The position numbers and the translations under genes were made by a program. Below, piece after piece: positions 27,201-36,900 of a stretch of 64,000 nucleotides of DNA. The DNA lies in the NCBI GenBank assembly GCA_045114455.1, contig JBGUKN010000078.1:11978-75977 (forward strand), written 5' to 3'. The notes under the pieces are model-generated. The model did not search any database. It was not told where the DNA came from and saw only the letters and a program-made list of their open reading frames with translations. The first letter of the stretch is position 1; the number at the start of each line of letters is the position of its first letter. The DNA comes from UBA1732 sp045114455 (lineage in GTDB: Bacteria; Verrucomicrobiota; Lentisphaeria; Victivallales; UBA1829).

Positions 27201-28949
27201 ACCTCGCTGACGGTCAACGGACAGACCGGGGAATACGACGCGGCCACGAAGGCGCTCCTGCTCGAAGCGGGCGAATACTACATCTCGATGCAGTCCGCCG
27301 ACGCCTCGCGGAGCGTCGAATACGGCATCTCCCTCAACGGAGACGGCAGCACGTTCTTCACCGAAGGCTGGAACTATGACGACTGGACCGACCTCAAGAC
27401 TGCGGGCGAACTCGGAGAGGTCGGCTTCGTCGGCACGGTCAACGAATACGGCGGGGAGCTTCTCAGCGACTGGGTCGGCTTCGGCGACGAGATCGACTAC
27501 ATGGGATTCACGCTCGACAGCGCCGCGTCCCTGCGGTTCACGCTCGAAGCCACCGATGCGGCGACGTTCACGATCTACAGCCTCACGAAGACGAAGAGCG
27601 GGAAATACAAGCTGAATCCGATCCTGACGACCGCGCTGTCCCTGAACGGCTCTTCGGGAGAATACGAAGCGGTCACGAAGGCGCTCCTGCTCGAAGCGGG
27701 CGATTACTATTTCTCTGTTCAGTCGACCAATGCCGCACAGGGCGGAAACGCGTACTACAATGTGAGCGTGGATCCGTCCGACTGCGTCTTCTATACGCAG
27801 GGCAACAAATGCGATGACTGGACCGACCTCAAGACCGCTGGCGAATCCGGCATGGTCGGCTATGCCGGAGTGATCGACGAGAACACCATGGAACTCGTCG
27901 ACGACTGGGTCGGCTTCGGCGATGCGATCGACTACGCCGGATTCACTCTGTTCAACGCCGCGAAACTCAGCTTCTCCATCTCCGCGGGCGATGCGACGAC
28001 GTTCACGGTCTACCGTCTTGTCCAGGACAAGAACGGGATGTACTCCCTGAAGACGCTTCAGACGGCCGCGCTTGCGTTCAACAGGCAGACCGGGGAATAC
28101 GATGCGGTCACGAAGGGACTCCTGCTCGAGGCGGGCGAATACTATTTCTCCGTCCGGTCGACGAATGCGGACCGGGGCGGCAGCGCGGTCTATCGAATCG
28201 AACTCAACGCAGGCGGCAGCCAGTTCTATACGGAAGGCGAGAATTACGACGACTGGACCGACCTCGAAACGGCCGGCATGTACGGCGAAGTCGGCAACAT
28301 CGGCTATGTGGACAAATACAGCTCCGAACTTGCTTCCGGCTGGGTCGGATTCGGCGACGAAGTCGATTACGCGGGCTTCTCGCTTTTCGACGACGCGGAT
28401 CTGAGCTTCTCGGTCGAGGCCGACGGCGCGGCGACGTTCACGGTCTACAGCCTGACCGAAGCCCGGAACGGCACGTTCAAGCTGAAAACGCTCCAGACGA
28501 CCACACTCGTTTTTGATAAACAGTCGCAGAAATATGTCGCGGATACGAAAGCACTTTCGCTGGAAGCGGACGACTATTACTTCTCCATCCGCTCGGACGA
28601 CGCGGGACAGGGCGGCGGCGCGCATTACAAGCTGAGCCTGAACGAAACCAGCGAATTCTTCCCGGACGACTCCGCCGGAGACGAAAACTGGGGCGCGATC
28701 GAATATGAGCCGGAGCCGATCTGCGGCGGCGACACGGTGCTGCCCGTCGAGTGGACCTGGACCTGCGGCTATCCCGCCTGCGACGCGCCGGAGCCGGTCA
28801 TGGCCGCCGGAACGCCTGTCGACGACGTGCTGGCGTACACGACGAATGCCGCGGTTGCGGCGAACGGCGGTTCCGCCGGACTTGCCATATCTGAACTGAC
28901 CGAAAACAAGCAGACAGATGTGCTGAAGGAGCTTTCCTCCCTCGCGTGA
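24297..28949 (+). CDS. Giant secreted-type repeat protein (eight beta-sandwich repeats)
   Basis: 1550 residues; AAGGA lies eight nt before the ATG. There is no N-terminal signal peptide. Residues 1-320 are low in secondary-structure signature and include an eleven-residue tandem repeat (IGGWIGIPERP). From about 325 to 1470 there is one partial and seven full repeats of roughly 145 residues, each opening with DDWTDL and containing DWVGFGDEIDYAGFTL, LSFT...AAKFTIY and LLLEAGEYYFSVQST. They resemble prepeptidase C-terminal (PPC) beta-sandwich domains, though more regular. The acidic C-terminus ends in NKQTDVLKELSSLA, like the tail of the protein at 61888. Probably an exported surface or matrix protein; the export route is inferred. 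Confidence 0.85.
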   Translation: MADEFKDYIFENKRETSNDFALANGEVTSVLRRIRYNTPFASFGKHPSYTWNGTSAKRLCSVAGGLAVLPQAKTVEREWNNPLSVSGLSFPGKDAKSVGMPVFSSAAGRNSSNGEDLDLKARETPVFSGLFAKHDQPGSSSHGNGKASVMPPDGFTLPTDASSIKTTVAGNGIDLSVLSHGDSEQDSSSAASSRRAVRRTLTVGADDMANCRTYQVGYDIEAGDSGMAAHSAAHNGTSYDGVSVSGKNSCYAPGQDAGFIRPVGGDVITIDDPEIGGWIGIPERPIGGWIGIPERPIGGWIIVDPVVPYPFDGYEFFEEYDIFEEYGIDLSSDWTEYTDSDFSKIDLAYSSKLSFTVSATNAATFTVYRCIQDANGGYTLKALQTTSLVLNAESGDYEATTKALLLEAGQYCLYVQSDDPVSSGDPAASYKFDLNREDSDIFVDGDNSDDWTDLGTEGESGEVADAGTLDESSFDVFSDWVGFGDEIDYAGFTLDSTAKLSFSINSTDAAKFTIYKLVQDRNGKYSLKALQTTSLSYDKEFEEYDANTKSLLLEAGEYYFSVQSTNAAQGGSAYYDIYVNEEDDATVFFTEGDNSDDWTDLKTEGAAGQVGDVGVIDGNSFDICTNWVGFGDEFDYAKFTLNSAASLSFTIDADGAAKFTIYKLVQDKNGKYSLKTLQTTKLSYDSDFEEYDANTKSLFLEAGEYYFSVQSTDAAQGGSAHYDIYLNQEEEDSTVFYTDGDNSDDWTDLETEGEYGAVAYAGLVDETRFDLLSDWVGFGDRIDYAGFTLDTAASLSFTVSADGAAKFTIYQLVQDKNGKYSLKTLQTTSLSYDKEFGEYDANTKSLFLAQGDYYISMQSTDAAKGGGAWYNIYINSDDSTFFTSGDDWSDLETLGPDGSVGDLGFVDEFSTELTTGQVGGKAADYAKITLFDAAKISFLLNADGAAKFAIYRLVQGKNGKYSLDTLQATSLTVNGQTGEYDAATKALLLEAGEYYISMQSADASRSVEYGISLNGDGSTFFTEGWNYDDWTDLKTAGELGEVGFVGTVNEYGGELLSDWVGFGDEIDYMGFTLDSAASLRFTLEATDAATFTIYSLTKTKSGKYKLNPILTTALSLNGSSGEYEAVTKALLLEAGDYYFSVQSTNAAQGGNAYYNVSVDPSDCVFYTQGNKCDDWTDLKTAGESGMVGYAGVIDENTMELVDDWVGFGDAIDYAGFTLFNAAKLSFSISAGDATTFTVYRLVQDKNGMYSLKTLQTAALAFNRQTGEYDAVTKGLLLEAGEYYFSVRSTNADRGGSAVYRIELNAGGSQFYTEGENYDDWTDLETAGMYGEVGNIGYVDKYSSELASGWVGFGDEVDYAGFSLFDDADLSFSVEADGAATFTVYSLTEARNGTFKLKTLQTTTLVFDKQSQKYVADTKALSLEADDYYFSIRSDDAGQGGGAHYKLSLNETSEFFPDDSAGDENWGAIEYEPEPICGGDTVLPVEWTWTCGYPACDAPEPVMAAGTPVDDVLAYTTNAAVAANGGSAGLAISELTENKQTDVLKELSSLA
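25119..25199 (+). repeat. 33-bp tandem repeat inside the large repeat gene
   Basis: Two full copies of a 33-bp unit (25119-25151, 25152-25184) and a partial third (25185-25199) encode IGGWIGIPERP. The copies are almost identical at the DNA level, so the repeat is recent and could change in copy number. Confidence 0.85.
25630..28640 (+). repeat. Seven long in-frame repeats of about 435 bp
   Basis: The DDWTDL-type opening recurs near 25638, 26085, 26528, 26956, 27378, 27820 and 28250. Repeats 1-3 are the most alike at the DNA level (long shared stretches around the AAKFTIY and EAGEYYFSVQST segments). This indicates expansion by unequal recombination. The fourth repeat is the most divergent (DDWSDLETLG, GGKAADYAKI). 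Confidence 0.85.
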
Positions 28950-28982
28950 TCCGGCGAAAGCATAAACGGTTCAGGACAGCAC

Positions 28983-29016
28983 GCCTCCGGTTCCTTTGCG
29001 GGCCGGAGGCTTTTTT
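28983..29016 (+). terminator. Rho-independent terminator
   Basis: The arms GCCTCCGG (28983-28990) and CCGGAGGC (29003-29010) form a perfect 8-bp stem followed by six T residues. It stands 34 bp after the stop of the large repeat gene. Confidence 0.9.
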
Positions 29017-29124
29017 GCTGTTTCGTTGGTGCACGGTTCCTTTTCCGCTTGCATTCTCCGCGGAAAGATGTATTGTAATACCGGACAATGCCGTCTGACA
29101 CAACAGAAAGAAAGGATGCTAGCC

Positions 29125-29472
29125 ATGACGAAACAGGAACTCATCGAAACCGCAAAAGCCATGATCGCCGCGCCGTCCTGCTGCCAGGACCTGAAGACCG
29201 TCGCGCAGGCGTGGATCGACGCCGTCGGGACCGCCGGAGAGAAGGCCGCCGCGGACGCCCTGCTGGCGGAACTGAAGGAAGACGTCTGCACGATCGACGA
29301 CGTGATCCCGTTCTTCGAATCGCCGCGCGCGGTGCAGTATTTCGGCGAGGAGAAAGCCAAAGAGCTCGCCGCGCTCGCGCACAAGGTGAAGGCGGACGGC
29401 GGCAAGTGGTGTTTCTGCGAAGCCTGCGCCGCAGGCGCGAAACTGATCGAGAACGAAGCCTCGTTCTTCTGA
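29125..29472 (+). CDS. Small Cys-containing conserved protein (database Hsp90-like label is a misnomer)
   Basis: 115 residues. The start at 29125 has AAAGGA eight nt upstream. The sequence is helical and has Cys residues in IAAPSCCQDLK, DVCTIDD and WCFCEACAAG. It belongs to a family of about 110-residue proteins of gut anaerobes that databases often call molecular chaperone Hsp90, although they share no Hsp90 domain. The Cys pattern (CC, C, CxCxxC) could bind a metal. It stands alone between two terminators, so it is monocistronic. No function is known to me. Confidence 0.85.
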   Translation: MTKQELIETAKAMIAAPSCCQDLKTVAQAWIDAVGTAGEKAAADALLAELKEDVCTIDDVIPFFESPRAVQYFGEEKAKELAALAHKVKADGGKWCFCEACAAGAKLIENEASFF

Positions 29473-29508
29473 TCCGCGCCGACTGGACTGAGTCTGTTAT
29501 TTGTTCCG

Positions 29509-29544
29509 CAGGGGAAACGGTTCATGCCGTTCCCCTGTTTTTTT
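29509..29544 (+). terminator. Rho-independent terminator
   Basis: CAGGGGAAACGG pairs with CCGTTCCCCTG across a short loop with a one-base bulge, followed by seven T residues. It closes the small Cys protein transcript. Confidence 0.88.
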
Positions 29545-29610
29545 ACGCCCTGAACCGTCTCATTTTCGTGTTCGACATACTTGCAGCCCTTTCAAGATGT
29601 TACTGATGGC

Positions 29611-30726
29611 TCACTTCTTTTCCCCGTCGAGAAGCTCCTGAAGCTCCTCCTTGATCAAATCGCGCATCTTTATATCGGAAAGCGTCGTATCTTTGAGCGT
29701 TTCCAGCAAGAGTATGTTCGCCTGAACCTTCAGGTCATCCTTGACGTCGCGGGGGATCAGTTCGTCGGCCGGCCGGCAGAACTTGACGAACATGTTGAAA
29801 TGCTCCTTGTCCCGGTCCACGAACCTGTGGTTCGCCTCGTCCCATTCCTCCACCAGGATCAGGTTCGAAGTATGCGTGCGCTCTGCGAACGAATCCGTCT
29901 CGAAATACAGCCGGAACGCCTTTTCCCCCTCGGGATCGTACAGCTCCACGATGGAGCCGGGGTCCCCGTCCGTGTACACGGTTTCATAGAACAGTTTTCC
30001 GTTCGGGTGATACGCCTCCATCGGGCCGTCGGGACGCCCCGTTTTCCGGTTCATCGTGAACTTGCGGAAGATGCCGTCTTCTCCCGCGACCTCGATTCGG
30101 TTGAAACCGTCATCCCGTTTATCGACGGAAAGGACTCTTGTCCCGTCCCGGTCGAAGAGTTCGGTCCGTTCGTTTTCGGCTGTCCTGCAGCGGTATTTCA
30201 GGTAGAAACACTTGTCCTTCCGTTCGAAGAAGTTGTCGTTGGAGATCTCGGTCTTGACGTTGTCCCGGAGCAGGTAGATGGAAACCGTGGTGACGCCCTG
30301 CCGTTTTTTCGTTTCCCAGATGGCGGAATACTTCGGGACATACTTGGACCGCAGGTAATTCCCCGACAAAGACCTCCCGTCTTTATAATACAAGAAGAAG
30401 CGGGTGTTTTCCCCCGGCCCCGGAAACGGGTTTTTGTCCGCCGGCAAATCCAGATCTTCCCCCGTCTCCCACACATAACCGGTGTACGGCTGGTCCTCGC
30501 CCGCCTTGTACGCCCGGCCGTCCTTCACGACCAGCCGGGCGAAGGGCATGTAGGAAAACGTTTCCTTCGCGAGCTTCGGCGGCTTCACGGCATTTGCCGT
30601 TTTCTTCTTCGAAGCCGAAGTGTTTGATTCCTGCGCGGACAACCATCCGATCCCGCCGAAAAGGAAGACGGCAACGGTGATCGCGATGAATGCAGAAGCT
30701 TTTCGTCTCGTTTTCGTGTTCGACAT
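29611..30726 (-). CDS. Exported YwqK/MORN-like repeat protein
   Basis: 371 residues from the ATG at 30726; the longer open frame to 30951 runs through non-coding repeats. The N-terminus is a signal peptide or anchor (KASAFIAITVAVFLFGGIGWLSAQ). The remainder has toxin-antitoxin YwqK/MORN-2-like strand pairs, clearest in RPDGPMEAYHPNGKLFYETVY and GSIVELYDPEGEKAFRLYFE. These beta-hairpin repeats occur in many periplasmic or surface proteins of unknown role. The C-terminal 60 residues are helical and charged. It lies downstream of the alpha-2-macroglobulin gene but is separated by a terminator. Confidence 0.75.
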   Translation of the reverse strand: MSNTKTRRKASAFIAITVAVFLFGGIGWLSAQESNTSASKKKTANAVKPPKLAKETFSYMPFARLVVKDGRAYKAGEDQPYTGYVWETGEDLDLPADKNPFPGPGENTRFFLYYKDGRSLSGNYLRSKYVPKYSAIWETKKRQGVTTVSIYLLRDNVKTEISNDNFFERKDKCFYLKYRCRTAENERTELFDRDGTRVLSVDKRDDGFNRIEVAGEDGIFRKFTMNRKTGRPDGPMEAYHPNGKLFYETVYTDGDPGSIVELYDPEGEKAFRLYFETDSFAERTHTSNLILVEEWDEANHRFVDRDKEHFNMFVKFCRPADELIPRDVKDDLKVQANILLLETLKDTTLSDIKMRDLIKEELQELLDGEKK

Positions 30727-30873
30727 GAGTTCAGGCCTTTCGTGGTGCTGGCGATGAAATGGACGGATCCGATCGTTCATAGAAATACTATAGTCCCATA
30801 GAAGAAAAAAACAAATGAAAAAGATACGAAAAGAAGAAAACAGGACCAATAGGACCGATAGAAAAAAGCGATG

Positions 30874-30901
30874 AAAAAAGCCTGTCCTTTGCAGAACAGG
30901 C
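30874..30901 (-). terminator. Rho-independent terminator of the alpha-2-macroglobulin gene
   Basis: On the minus strand GCCTGT and ACAGGC (30896-30901 and 30880-30885) form a stem followed by six T residues (A at 30874-30879). Confidence 0.8.
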
Positions 30902-30991
30902 CACACAGTGTGTGTCGGGTAGTGCTTGGCTTCGCTCAAGCACGTGCTCAAGCGAAGCTGAGAGCACTGCAGCAGTGGAGGCTCCGCCTCC
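30902..30991 (-). repeat. Hairpin-rich 3'-flanking repeat element, copy 1
   Basis: Directly after the stop of the macroglobulin gene lies a nested inverted repeat: AGTGCT/AGCACT outside, GCTTCGCT/AGCGAAGC inside, around the palindrome AGCACGTGCT. A second small hairpin (GGAGGC/GCCTCC) lies beside the stop. Sequences related to its two ends recur at 57543-57650 and 58981-59010, in each case next to the stop codon of a minus-strand gene. Confidence 0.7.
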
Positions 30992-33900
30992 TTACTCGGA
31001 GATCACGAAGATGTGCTGGTCGGAGTTGCACTTGAGTTCGGGAGCGTAGACGCCGCTGCCGCCAGCGGGGAGGGCGATGAAGCGTCCGGGGAGCTGCGCC
31101 CGCATCCGGTAGAACACGTTGGAATCGCCGCGCGCCATATTGCGGAGGTAGAACTTGGCGCCGCGTTCGCGGTATTCGCGGTAGATGGGGGCCTTTCCGG
31201 TCCAGTCATAGCCGCTGACGGGTTTTTCGAACTCGAATCCGGCGGGCATGCTGTCGGCGAAGCAGACGTAGTCGTAGTCGTTCTTCGCGGTGGAGATGAG
31301 CTCGACTTCGACGAGTTCGCCAGGGCGGATCACGTCGCCGGACTTCAGCGGGACGCGTTTGTACTTATCGCGCTTGAGGGTCTGGACGGAGCCCTGGAGG
31401 CCGGCTGCGAGCGCTTCCTGCACTTCGGGGACCAGGCGGTAGTAGTTGCGCTTGATCTTCATCTCGAGTCCGGCGGGCTCGATCTCGTCCTCCAGCGTGA
31501 AGTAGTTCAGCATGGAGTTCATGTAGAGGACGCCGGGTCCGTCGATGGAGATTTCGAGCTTGTGGTCGCCGGTTCCGAGGGCATCGGGCTTCGCGAGCGC
31601 GACGAACGGGCTGTCCCACATGGAGGTCTTGTCGACGTGGAAGTTCTTGATCTCCTTGCCGTCGAGGCAGACCTTCACGTTCATGTCGGGCGCGTCTTCG
31701 CCTGCGGTCCTGATGTAGCGGGCGAGGGAACGGACGACCGCGCCGAGTTCGCGGTTGCTGTTGCGCCACGGCGAATTGCGGATGTTCGTGACCAGGTAGT
31801 TCGCGAGCTTGCGGGCGTTCGGGTCGGACGGATCGCTGTCGAGCAGGAGGTCGAGGTAGGCGGCGTTCGTTTCGTTCTCGCTGCCGTACCAGAAGAACCT
31901 GCACGAGGTCGGGATGTTCAGGTAGGAGGTCTGGTTCTCGTCGTCGACCATGCGGAACTGCGTGAGGTTGCGGACGACCATGGCGCGTTCCTCGGACTTG
32001 GGATCGAGGGCGAGGCCGAGCATGGAGAGACCGTAGGGCGCGAGCTGGCTGCGGAGTTCGTAGAGGAATCCGTTCAGCTCCTTGTTGGGCTTTCCGGCCT
32101 TGGCGAGGACGCGTGCGACGAGGGCGTCGGTGTTGGAGACGCCTTTGAGCTTGCGGATATCGACGAGGCGTTCCTCGGCGTGTGCCTGGAGCCAGCCGAT
32201 GCCGCGGTTCATGGCGCCGTCGACGGTCTTGTCGCCGAACGCGCTGACGTCCAGCAGGGCGTCGACCACATAGGCGGTGGTGTCGGGGAAGGAGTGTTCG
32301 CGGTAGCCGCCGAACCAGCCCCAGCCGCCGTCGGCATTGACCATGGTGAGGATCATCTTCAGGTTTTCCGCCATCACGCGGTTGAACGTCTTGGCGTCGA
32401 ACGACGGATCGACCTTGCCGTCCTTCCAGCAGTATTTCTCCATATATTCGGTATAGAGCTTGTCGCGGGAAGTCTTCGCCGGGTGGACGTCATCGAAACT
32501 GACGCCGAGCTTGTTGAGGGCGTTCTTCGCGGCCATGGACGGCACGAAGCGGTTCACGACGCCGAACACGGTGGCTTCGCCGTCGGCGGCGAGGTAGGGC
32601 AGGAGTTCGACCATCGCCATCGCCGCGCCGGGGGCGAGGTTCACGGTGAGGAACGTCGTTTCGGGCTTGCGCTGTTCCGGGACCTTCAGCGTGACAGTAG
32701 CGGACTTGTTGTCCTTGTCGAGGTAGGCGAAGTTGTTCACCTGCTTGTCGATGCCCTTCACGAGGACGGGCAGGGCGAGCTGGAGCGCGTCGTCCTCGTC
32801 GCCGGCCTTCACGGAGAGCGTGATCTTGCTTTCGCCGACTGCCTTCGCGTTCAGAGTGAACGGGCAGGCGGTGTGGCTTCCGGCCTTGACGGTGATGGTC
32901 GCGGCGTTCTTCGCGGCGCCGACGGTGTCACCGTCGACGGTGAGCGTAACGTTCGCGGTGACGTCCTTTTCGGTGTAGTTGTGGACGTTCGCGACGGCGT
33001 TGACCGTGTCGCCGTTCACCAGGAAGCGCGGGAGCTCCAGGCGGGCGATGAGGTCCTTGCTGACGACGAATTCGGAATCGCCTTCGCCGACCGACGTGTC
33101 GGCAGTGAGGGACCACACGTGGACCTTCCATGTGGTGAGGTTGTCGGGAGCCGGGACGTCGATGGTGGTCTGGCCGTTCTCGTCAAGCTTCACGAGCCCG
33201 GCGAAGTACGCGGCGTCGAGGAAGTTGGAGCGGACGAAGGAATCGCCGCCGCCAATGCCGCCGTTCATGCCGCCGCCCATTTCCATTTCGACGGCCTCTT
33301 CCGCCATCGCCATGTCGGCGCTTGCGGCTTTCATCGCCATGCGGGCACCGCCGGGCGCCGCAGTGGGAGCGGCTTCCATGACGGCGTCGTCCATGCTGTT
33401 CATGGCAGCGCCGAAACTCATGACCGCGCCGCCTGCGCCGCCGCCGAAACCGCCCATACCGCCACCGAAGCCGCGGGACATGGCGCTGCTGCTTTTGCGG
33501 ACGATGCCTCCGTCGAAGTAGACGCTTTCGCCGTAGCCGAGATTGAACGGGAAGATGTGTCCGCTCATGGAGAGGTTGTCGTTCATGAAGTGGATCCCGC
33601 GTGCGGGATTGTTGTGGAGGCTGGTCCCCTGGTCGAGGTTCACGGTCCAGTCGGCGTAGTGCGAACGCTTCCAGTTCCAGAAGAAGGAATTGATCGCCGG
33701 GATGCGGCTGGACGCGATGGCGTCGAGGGACTTGTCATAGACCGTGAGCGTGACCGCGCCGGAGACGGGCTTGCCGGTGCCGTCCTTCACGGTGATCGTC
33801 ATCGGGACGTTCTGGCGCGGCTTGACGGGCTTCTTCGGGCCCGCGATGTCGACGTCGAGCATCTTGGAGACCGGCGGGACGGCGATCATCTTGGAAAGGC

Positions 33901-36900
33901 GCTGGACTTCGCCGTTTCCGACCGCGATCACGGAGACATAGGTGTTCGGGCGGTCGCCGGGGAGGAAGTCCATCTTGAACTCGTGCGAGTATTCCTTGTC
34001 GCCGAGGGTGACGCATTCGTACTGCGTCTCGCGTTCCTGGCGCGTGAAGAAGTAGAGGGTGGCGCCGGGCTTCTTCATGGAGACGAGGATGCCGGCGGAT
34101 TCGCCGGGCATGTACTCGCTCTTGTCGGTGGTGATCTCGAGCGGGAGCTGGCTGAAGAGGTCGCCGGACTTGTCGAACCCGGCCACGAAGAGCGGATAGG
34201 AGCCTTCGCAGGTCACGGGATCTTTGCCGCCGTTCGCCTTCAGCGAGGCGTCGGAGGTGATGCTGGAGACGACTTCGTAGACGCCCTGGCGGTCGATCAC
34301 GAAGCTCACGCCGTTCTCGTCGCCCGCGGTCACGTCCATGACTTTCACGGGCTGGCCGACGCGGTGCGGCACGCCGTCCTTGTCGAGGTCGCGGAGATAG
34401 ATGGAGACGGTTCCCTTGCCCGCGACGGGCTTGCCGTCCGGGGTGGTGGCCTTCACGACGAGCGTGACGGGCTTGCCGGTGCGTGCGAATCCGGTCTTGG
34501 CGGACGAGGAGACGTAGAACGGCTGGGCGGCGGTCACGACGGAGCCGGAGCCGTTGACCACGCGGTTGGATTCGTCGGAGACTTCGGCGTCGATGATGTA
34601 GCGGAAGTCGAGGTTGCCGAAGCGGCGGAGCGCATCGCCCGTGTCGATCGGCACGGTCAGGCAGCCGTCGTCGTCCGCGACGCCCTCGGCCTGCGTGATG
34701 AGGTCGCGTCCATAGGTGACCTGGCGGATGCTCTCGTCGCGGTAGGCGGTGGAGCAGATCCAGTAGCCTTCGCCGAAGAGCCAGTCGAAGCGGCCGCGGA
34801 ACGGGAAGATGCGGCGTGCCTGTTCGCGGTGGACGGTGTACTTGATCTTCGCGCCGGACATGGGCGCGCCGAAATAGTATTTCGCCTTGATCTTCGCCTC
34901 GAAGATGCCGCCGGTCTTCACCTGCGTCTCGGGCATTTCCACGTCAAGCAGATATTCGGGCTTCTTGTATTCCTCGACGGAGAACGAGACGCCGCCGTTG
35001 CCGGTGCTCAGGCTGAAGCTTCCGAGTGAGACGTCGTCCGGGAGCTTGAACTCCTCGGTGGCGGCGGCCAGCATCGGGTCGCCGGAGATGTTCTGCTCGT
35101 ACAGCTTCTTGCCGCGGGCGTCGGTGCCGGTGAGCTTCAGCTTGTATTCCGTCCGCTTCTGCGGTTCCTTCTCGTCGTAGGAGGCGCGGCGAGTGTAGAC
35201 GGTGTATTTCACCGTGTCGCCGGGACGGTACACGGGGCGGTCGGTGATGATGTAGTCGCGGTCGCGTTCGTAGAAACGGCCCGCGTTGATGGTGGAGTAG
35301 TAGGCGTGCGGAAGGAAGGTGAGCCCGTCCTCGGATTCGGAGAGGATGAGCGTGCGGTCGTTGAGTTTTTCGGGGAAGATGACCGCGCCGTCCTTGCCGG
35401 TCGTGACCTCGAATTCCTTCACGATGATGCGGTAGCGACGTCCGCCGAACTCGTTCTGGTTGCGGTTGTTCGCGTATTCCGTCCGGTAGTTCATGATCTT
35501 GAGCTTGCGATCGGCGAGCGGTTCGCCGGTCTTCGAGTCGTTGAGCGTGAGGAAACGGCCCTTGGTGACGGATTCCTTCGAGAGGATCTCCGGGGTGATC
35601 CAGACCAGATTTTCATACCAGGAATCCCTGGAGTAGGTGCCTTCCGTGCCTTCGGGCAGGGTACGGACGATGTACGCGCCGGGCTCGGTGATGGGCAGCG
35701 TGACCTCGGTGTCGGTCTCCCAGTGGTGCGGCTTCGGCGTCACGTCGAACGTGAATTCGGAAATCTTTTCCTTGATTGCGGGGCCCCAGCCCTTGAACCC
35801 GGTGTTCAGCTGGTAGGCGTTGTCGGTCTCATAGGAGCGGTCGCCGCCCTCGCGGAGGCTCTTCAGCATGATCTCGACGGCGGTCTTCGCGTCGGCCTTC
35901 GTGACGACCGCGCGGACCTTCGTGGTGTTGCGGCTGCGGTACGCCAGGACGGGCTTCGTACCGTACGGGACGACCTGGATGCCCTGCGTGGAGCCCCAGT
36001 TGCAGAGGATCTGCTGGACCATCTCGTTTTCATTGGCCTTCTTGAACCAGTCGGCGGCGGATTCGTACTGCATGCGGGCGAGGTAGAGGTAACCGAGCTG
36101 CAGCGCGGACTGCTGTTTGTAGAGGCCTGCCTTGTCGTCATTGGCGAGTTCCTTGAAGATGCGGAAATAGCTGAACTCCTCGGGGAGCGCGATCTTGCGG
36201 ACGCCGTCCGCGAGCTCGGCGACGGTCTCGACGTCCTTCAGTTCATAGAGATAATCGCGGTACTTGTCGGAGGTCTGGTATTCGTTCTTGACGCTCCAGT
36301 CGATCTGCGAGAAATCGAACTCGTTGGCGAGGAAGGACGCCCAGTCGTATTTGCTCTGATAATCGCCGAGCGCGATGGCCTGTTCCAGCGCCCAGCGGAA
36401 GCGTTCGCCGTCGCACTTCGCGGACGCGAAATCCTTCGGGCAGGAATAGAGGACCGGGGAGCCGTCCTTGTTCACCGGCGGACGCGAGGAGCTGCCGAAA
36501 TCGCCGTCGTCGTAGTCAGGCAGGACGGTCAGATCGGTGAGCGACTGGAGCTTGTAGGACTGTCCGCCTGTCTGGTTGCGACAGAGCAGGGAGGCGAGGG
36601 CGCGGTAGTATTTGATCTGAAGCGGCTTCGAAACGTTCTTCGCCTCTTCGGACGCGGACGCCATGAACCGAAGGTTTTCGACGCGGTCGCGGGCGGTGCT
36701 GTTCACGCGACGTCCGGCGTTGCCGCGGTTGGAACCGCGCGTGAAGGAGTTGTTGAAGAAGAAGCCGTAGCTGGTGACGTTGGCGTTCAGCTCGGCGGCC
36801 AGCGAGACGTTCTTCGGGAAGCGCGCGGTCACGAAGGCGAACGCCTCGTCGTATTCCTTCACGCGGTTGTTGCTGACGAGGCTGGCGCGGTAGCAGTTCC

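Noticed and set aside
24783..28625. 1280-codon minus-strand open frame opposite the giant repeat gene
   Set aside because: It inherits the periodicity of the real repeats on the other strand; the plus frame has the conserved domain pattern, promoter, ribosome site and terminator.
25119..28640. Repeats considered as a CRISPR or minisatellite array
   Set aside because: They are in-frame protein-coding repeats with diverged copies and no constant repeat/variable spacer structure.
29125..29472. Hsp90 chaperone
   Set aside because: At 115 residues with no GHKL ATPase motifs it cannot be Hsp90; the label attached to this family is an annotation error.
31013..35029. 1338-codon plus-strand open frame opposite the macroglobulin gene
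   Set aside because: Mirror frame of a high-G+C gene; low-complexity composition and no recognisable motif or ribosome site.
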